DNA from: Manihot esculenta | Taxonomy: Eukaryota; Streptophyta; Magnoliopsida; Malpighiales; Euphorbiaceae | Length of the DNA stretch: 64,000 nucleotides | NCBI RefSeq assembly: GCF_001659605.2 | Contig: NC_035172.2 | Span: 32,911,342 to 32,975,341 of the forward strand | Reading direction: 5' to 3' | In this document: positions 59,695-64,000 of the stretch, piece by piece | Numbering within the stretch: the stretch's first letter is position 1 | Layout: the number at the start of each line of letters is the position of its first letter | Notes under the pieces: generated by a model | Seen by the model: the letters and a program-made list of their open reading frames with translations, nothing else | Told to the model about the DNA's origin: nothing | Databases searched by the model: none | Program-made: the position numbers and the translations under genes

Positions 59695-62600
59695 ATGAGA
59701 GGAACCCGTCGATCAGCTAGATTGACTGGAGCTCCGCCCGAGAATGAGGGAATGGAAGGGCGTCCCCCTGCTTTGCCAAGAGCTATGTCCCAAAGGGCAG
59801 GCAGAGAAAGATCATCAAGGGACCCTAGAAGGTCTTTTGATGAAAGCAGGAGGGAGACAGAACAGAGAAGAAGATCTAGTGATACAAGGGAAGAGATGGA
59901 TGTGGATCCAAGAAGGGATGGAGGGTTAGGTGTTGGCACTACAGAGGAGGATGTGGGATCATCACAGGGAGGCGGTCAGGCCTCGGGGTATGGTTATCCA
60001 CCCCACTATCAGCCCTACCCACAGGGCCCAGGATATTCGATGGGAGGTACATCGGATTATCCTAGTTTTCACCCATATCCCACATATATGCCTTATCCAC
60101 CGTATTACCCCCCATATCCACCATATCCCATGTATCCACCCTCACCTTTTTACCCCAGTCCAGCATACTCTACACCAGAAAGTTCTGCACCTCCCCCACC
60201 ACCACCAGTGGTACAACCAGAAGCCCCAGTTATCCAAACACCTCAACCTGGCCCATCTGTGAGGAGCAAGGTAAAGATGACTGATTACCTAAAGTTAGAT
60301 GCTCCTAAGTACCAATCAGGAGATGATCCGTTTGAGTACATTAAAGCAGTAAAGATGATAGCAGATGAGCTAGGGGCAGATGATACCAGAGCCATTCAGA
60401 TGGCAGGGTTCACTTTAAAATGTAAGAAGGCGAAGGAATGGTTTGGCGTCTATGTGGACCCTAGGTTGGATAACATGTCTTGGGAGGAGTTTGCTAATGA
60501 GTTTGCCGGATGGGCATTCCCAGATAGTTCGAAAGAGCTAAAGATGATAGAGTTTGAGCAGCTCAAGCAGACAGAGGATATGAGTATTGATGAGTTTACT
60601 GACAGGTTTTTGGAGTTGCTGCGGTATGCAGGACAGGCCTATGACACGGAATAGAAAAAGGCTAGGAGGTATGCTATGAAACTGCATTCCAGATATTCCT
60701 CTTTAATCCATGCAGCCGAGAGGGAGAGTTTCCACACCGTGGTGGATTTAGCACGGAGGATGGAGGCTAGTGCCATTATACAGGGTACAGTGAAACAGCA
60801 GCCGGCACAGTCTTCTGGTTCTAAGACCCCAGGTAGGGGTAAGTCAGATCCCTCTTCACAGGGTGCAGCAACTTCCAGTGGTAAGAAGTGGAGTGGTTCC
60901 ACGCAGAAGTCGAGGAAGAATAAGTTCTGGAATAAGATTAAAGCAGGTCTGGGATTAGGCAGTGGCATGAGTTCAGGCTCAGAGGTGCCAGTGTGTGGTA
61001 GGTGCGGTAAAGCGCACAGAGGAGTTTGTCGTTTGGGGATTACAGGATGTTACAGGTGCGGCCAGGAGGGACACATGGCTCGTGAGTGCCCTCAGGCATC
61101 TTTCACGGCACCATCCCAGCAGACAGCTCCAGCTAGCATGCCACAGCCACCAGTTTCAGTTATGACGCAGGGCAGAGGCAGAGGGAGAGGGTCAGCCTCT
61201 TCATCTGCAGGTCCCAGAGGTGGAGGTCCGTCAGCTCCGGCGCGGATTTTCACGATGACACAGCAGGAGGCAAACACTTCTAACACCGTGGTGTCAGGTA
61301 ATCTCCTCATTGGGTGTTCTGAGGTGTATGCTTTGTTAGACCCTGGTGCTTCGCATTCCTTTGTTGCTCCCAGAGCCATAGAGAGAGTGGGTTTGATGAC
61401 GTCTGGGTTAGAGTGTCCCCTATGGGTCAGTGGCCCTAAGTGTGATCCATCGTTGGCAGAGACAGTCTGTCGACATAGTCCAGTATTTATAGATGGTAGA
61501 TGCCTTCCAGCTGACCTTGTGGTTCTAGAGTTGACAGATTTTGACGTCATTCTAGGGATGGATTGGCTATCTGCATATGGTGCTACCTTGGACTGCAGAG
61601 ACAAGGTAGTTAAGTTCAGAGATGAGGATGGATCTGAGTTTGTCTTCAGAGGAGACAGGAGGGGCACGCCTAGAGGTCTGATATCAGCCCTACAGGCTCG
61701 TAGGTTGCTCAGGAGGGGATGTCAGGGGTATCTAGCTCATGTGAGAGAGCTAGACAGTCAGGTTAGGGACCCCAGTTCAGTGCCCGTAGTCAAAGAGTTC
61801 CCAGATGTGTTTCCAGATGAGCTTCCAGGACTACCACCTGATAGGGAAATAGAGTTCGAGATCGAGTTAGTGCCTGGTACCAGACCGATCTCTATTCCTC
61901 CCTACAGGATGGCACCAGCAGAGCTGAAAGAGTTGAAAGAGCAGCTACAGGAGTTGGTCGATAAGGGTTTCATCCGTCCAAGTACCTCACCCTGGGGTGC
62001 TCCAGTGTTGTTTGTCAAGAAAAAGGATGGATCCCTTAGACTTTGTATCGACTACAGGCAGTTGAACAAAGTCACTACCAAGAATAAGTATCCTCTACCC
62101 AGGATCGATGATCTATTCGACCAGCTAGCAGGAGCAGGTTGTTTTTCTAAGATAGATCTGAGATCGGGCTATCATCAGCTGAGAATCAGGGAAGAGGATG
62201 TACCTAAGACAGCTTTCAGGACCAGATATGGGCATTATGAGTTCTTAGTGATGCCGTTTGGGTTGACTAACGCCCCTGCAGCATTCATGGATCTCATGAA
62301 CCGAGTTTTCAGAGAGTACCTGGATCACTTTGTTATTGTCTTCATAGATGATATCTTGGTGTATTCCAGGAATGCAGAGGAACATGCCCATCATCTGAGG
62401 ATAGTCCTGCAAACCTTGAGAGAGCATGGTTTATATGCCAAGTTCTCCAAGTGTGAGTTCTAGCTAAGGAGCATTTCATTCTTGGGGCATGTAGTGTCAG
62501 ATCAAGGTATAGCAGTGGACCCCAAGAAGATAGAAGCTGTAGCCAATTGGCCTAGACCCACCACAGTGACAGAGGTCAAGAGTTTCTTGGGTTTGGCAGG

Positions 62601-64000
62601 CTACTACAGGAGGTTCGTTCAGGACTTCTCTAAGATAGCGGCTCCTATGACCAGATTAACCAGAAAGAACCAGAGATTCACATGGTCTGACCAATGTGAA
62701 GAGAGCTTTGAAGAGTTAAAGAGAAGATTAACTTCAGCACCGGTTTTAGCTCTGCCTACTAGTGATGAGGACTTCACAGTATTCTGTGATGCGTCCCGAG
62801 TGGGATTAGGTTGTGTGTTAATGCAGAATGACAGAGTAATAGCTTATGCTTCTAGACAGCTGAAGAAGCACGAGCTGAACTATCCAACACACGATCTTGA
62901 GATGGCAGCTGTTATCTTTGCACTCAAGATGTGGAGGCATTACCTCTATGGGGTGAAATGTGAGATCTTTACAGATCATAAGAGCCTACAGCACATCCTG
63001 AGTCAGAGGGAGTTAAATTTGAGGCAGAGACGGTGGGTGGAATTGCTTAGTGATTATGATTGCAAGATCCAGTATCATCCGGGAAAGGCAAATGTTGTAG
63101 CCGATGCCTTGAGCCGGAAATCATTAGGCAGTTTATCCCACATTACAGCAGAAAGGAGGCCGGTGGTGAAGGACTTCTACAGGTTAGTTGAGGAAGGGCT
63201 ACAGTTAGAGTTAACTGGTGCAGGTGCTTTGATTGCACAGATGAAAGTTACACCCGTGTTTCTGGAGCAGGTGGCTCAGAAACAACATGAGGATCCAGAG
63301 TTGGTCAAGATTGCCAGGACTGTTCAGTCAGGCAAGAGCGAAGAGTTCAGATTCAACAACCAAGGGATTCTCCGCTACGGGCATAGACTATGTGTACCAG
63401 ACGACATTAGTTTGAAAGGAGACATTATGAGAGAAGCTCATAATGCGAGATATAGCATTCACCCTGGAGCCACCAAGATGTATCAAGATCTGAAGAGAGT
63501 GTATTGGTGGCCAGCAATGAAGAGAGAAGTGGCACAGTTTGTGTCAGCCTGCGAGATATGTCAAAGGGTGAAGCTAGAGCACCAGAAGCCGGCTGGAATG
63601 CTTAACCCACTGCCGATTCCAGAATGGAAATGGGAGAATATAGCCATGGATTTTGTAGTGGGGTTACCGGCGACGTCCAACAGACTAGACTCCATATGGG
63701 TGATTGTGGATCGACTGACGAAATCGGCTCACTTCATTCCTGTCAGGAGTGGCTACTCTGTGGACAAGCTAGCGCAGGTATATGTTGAGGAAGTTGTGAG
63801 GTTACATGGGGCTCCTGTTTCTATAGTGTCTGACAGAGGACCCCAGTTTACCTCCAGGTTTTGGCGAAGTCTGCAAGAGGCTATGGGCACAAGATTAGAC
63901 TTCAGCACTGCTTTCCATCCACAGACTGACGGACAGTCAGAGAGGACCATCCAGACCATAGAAGATATGCTTCGAATGTGTGTGCTAGATTTTGGCGGAT
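59695..64000 (+). pseudogene. Gag-pol polyprotein of the Tekay-like element, two in-frame stops
   Basis: One reading frame runs from ATG 59695 past the window edge, interrupted only by TAG at 60652-60654 and 62461-62463. Domains in order: a Pro/Tyr-rich Gag segment (about 60000-60240), Gag core (60280-60730), CCHC zinc knuckle ([14 protein letters not shown], 61048), protease ([10 protein letters not shown], 61336; then [15 protein letters not shown]), reverse transcriptase ([20 protein letters not shown]; active site [10 protein letters not shown] near 62338), RNase H ([16 protein letters not shown], about 62780), integrase zinc finger (H-x-H, then CEICQRVK, 63440-63570), and the DDE core ([17 protein letters not shown] at about 63831, then the Glu of SERTIQ). 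An upstream in-frame ATG at 59638 is possible. Apart from the two stops the frame is clean, so the copy is fairly young. Confidence 0.9.

Larger units (their letters stand above)
57130..64000 (+). mobile_element. Tekay/Del-like Ty3 chromovirus element, 3' end outside the window
   Basis: A 2,279-bp LTR (57130-59408) with tips TGTAA and TTACA is followed by the initiator tRNA-Met primer-binding site TGGTATCAGAGCATAGG at 59412. A single-frame gag-pol follows. LTR size, primer site, gene order (Gag, protease, RT, RNase H, integrase) and the HHCC-DDE integrase suit the Tekay/Del lineage; the diagnostic chromodomain would lie past 64000. It is inserted in the Tat-like element at AAATC (57125-57129), the predicted target duplication. 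Confidence 0.85.

Noticed and set aside
61092..61667. 191-aa minus-strand ORF
   Set aside because: It lies antisense to the clearly coding gag-pol frame and has no domain of its own.

Overview
The window is nuclear DNA of a dicot plant. It has long AT-rich intergenic stretches, spliced genes with GT-AG introns, and nested LTR retrotransposons. The gene set, and a Ty3 element whose LTR repeats a CGGCCG-centred palindrome, remind me of Euphorbiaceae such as cassava or rubber tree. That assignment is inference and was not searched.

Four genes look intact. (1) An APO-type RNA-binding protein resembling mitochondrial APO4 (minus, two coding exons, 4739-5886). (2) A single-exon L-type lectin receptor kinase of the LecRK-IX type (plus, 7737-9785). 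(3) A secreted rhamnogalacturonan endolyase of polysaccharide lyase family 4 (plus, 15 coding exons, 17762-22339, 675 aa when spliced). (4) A zinc alcohol dehydrogenase of the cinnamyl alcohol dehydrogenase family (plus, five exons, 39111-40887, 362 aa). Splice junctions for the spliced genes were placed by hand from GT/AG signals and frame continuity. Both long spliced models close without a frame error. The genes do not form a pathway cluster. Two act in or on the cell wall or cell surface, one in phenylpropanoid-type alcohol/aldehyde metabolism, and one in organellar RNA processing.

Most of the rest is mobile DNA. The left edge (1-2228) holds a decayed plant mobile domain gene and the C-terminal part of a MULE transposase, beside a purine-rich repeat and an array of perfect hairpins (2773-3118). 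A 5'-truncated LINE lies at 12601-14345 (minus). From 22616 to 32272 there is a tandem duplication carrying LTR copies. This runs into a Tat-like Ty3 element (25044-32272) that has a second, tRNA-Met-primed Ty3 element nested in it. A Tat-like gag-protease remnant lies at 34665-37510 (minus). A third Tat-like element (42047-49729) has gag on one strand and a long antisense Transposase_28-type ORF on the other, and no recognisable pol. A clean 1,481-bp solo LTR is inserted in that antisense ORF. The right end carries a fourth Tat-like copy (55167-57129), cut by a Tekay/Del-like Ty3 element whose gag-pol runs off the window (57130-64000).

I found no convincing new biological system. The observations most worth checking are the alternating perfect-hairpin array at 2773-3118, the pol-less Tat-like element with an antisense ORF, the different satellite-like arrays at the same internal position of related elements, and the palindrome-studded LTR. 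No tRNA, rRNA or CRISPR feature was seen.
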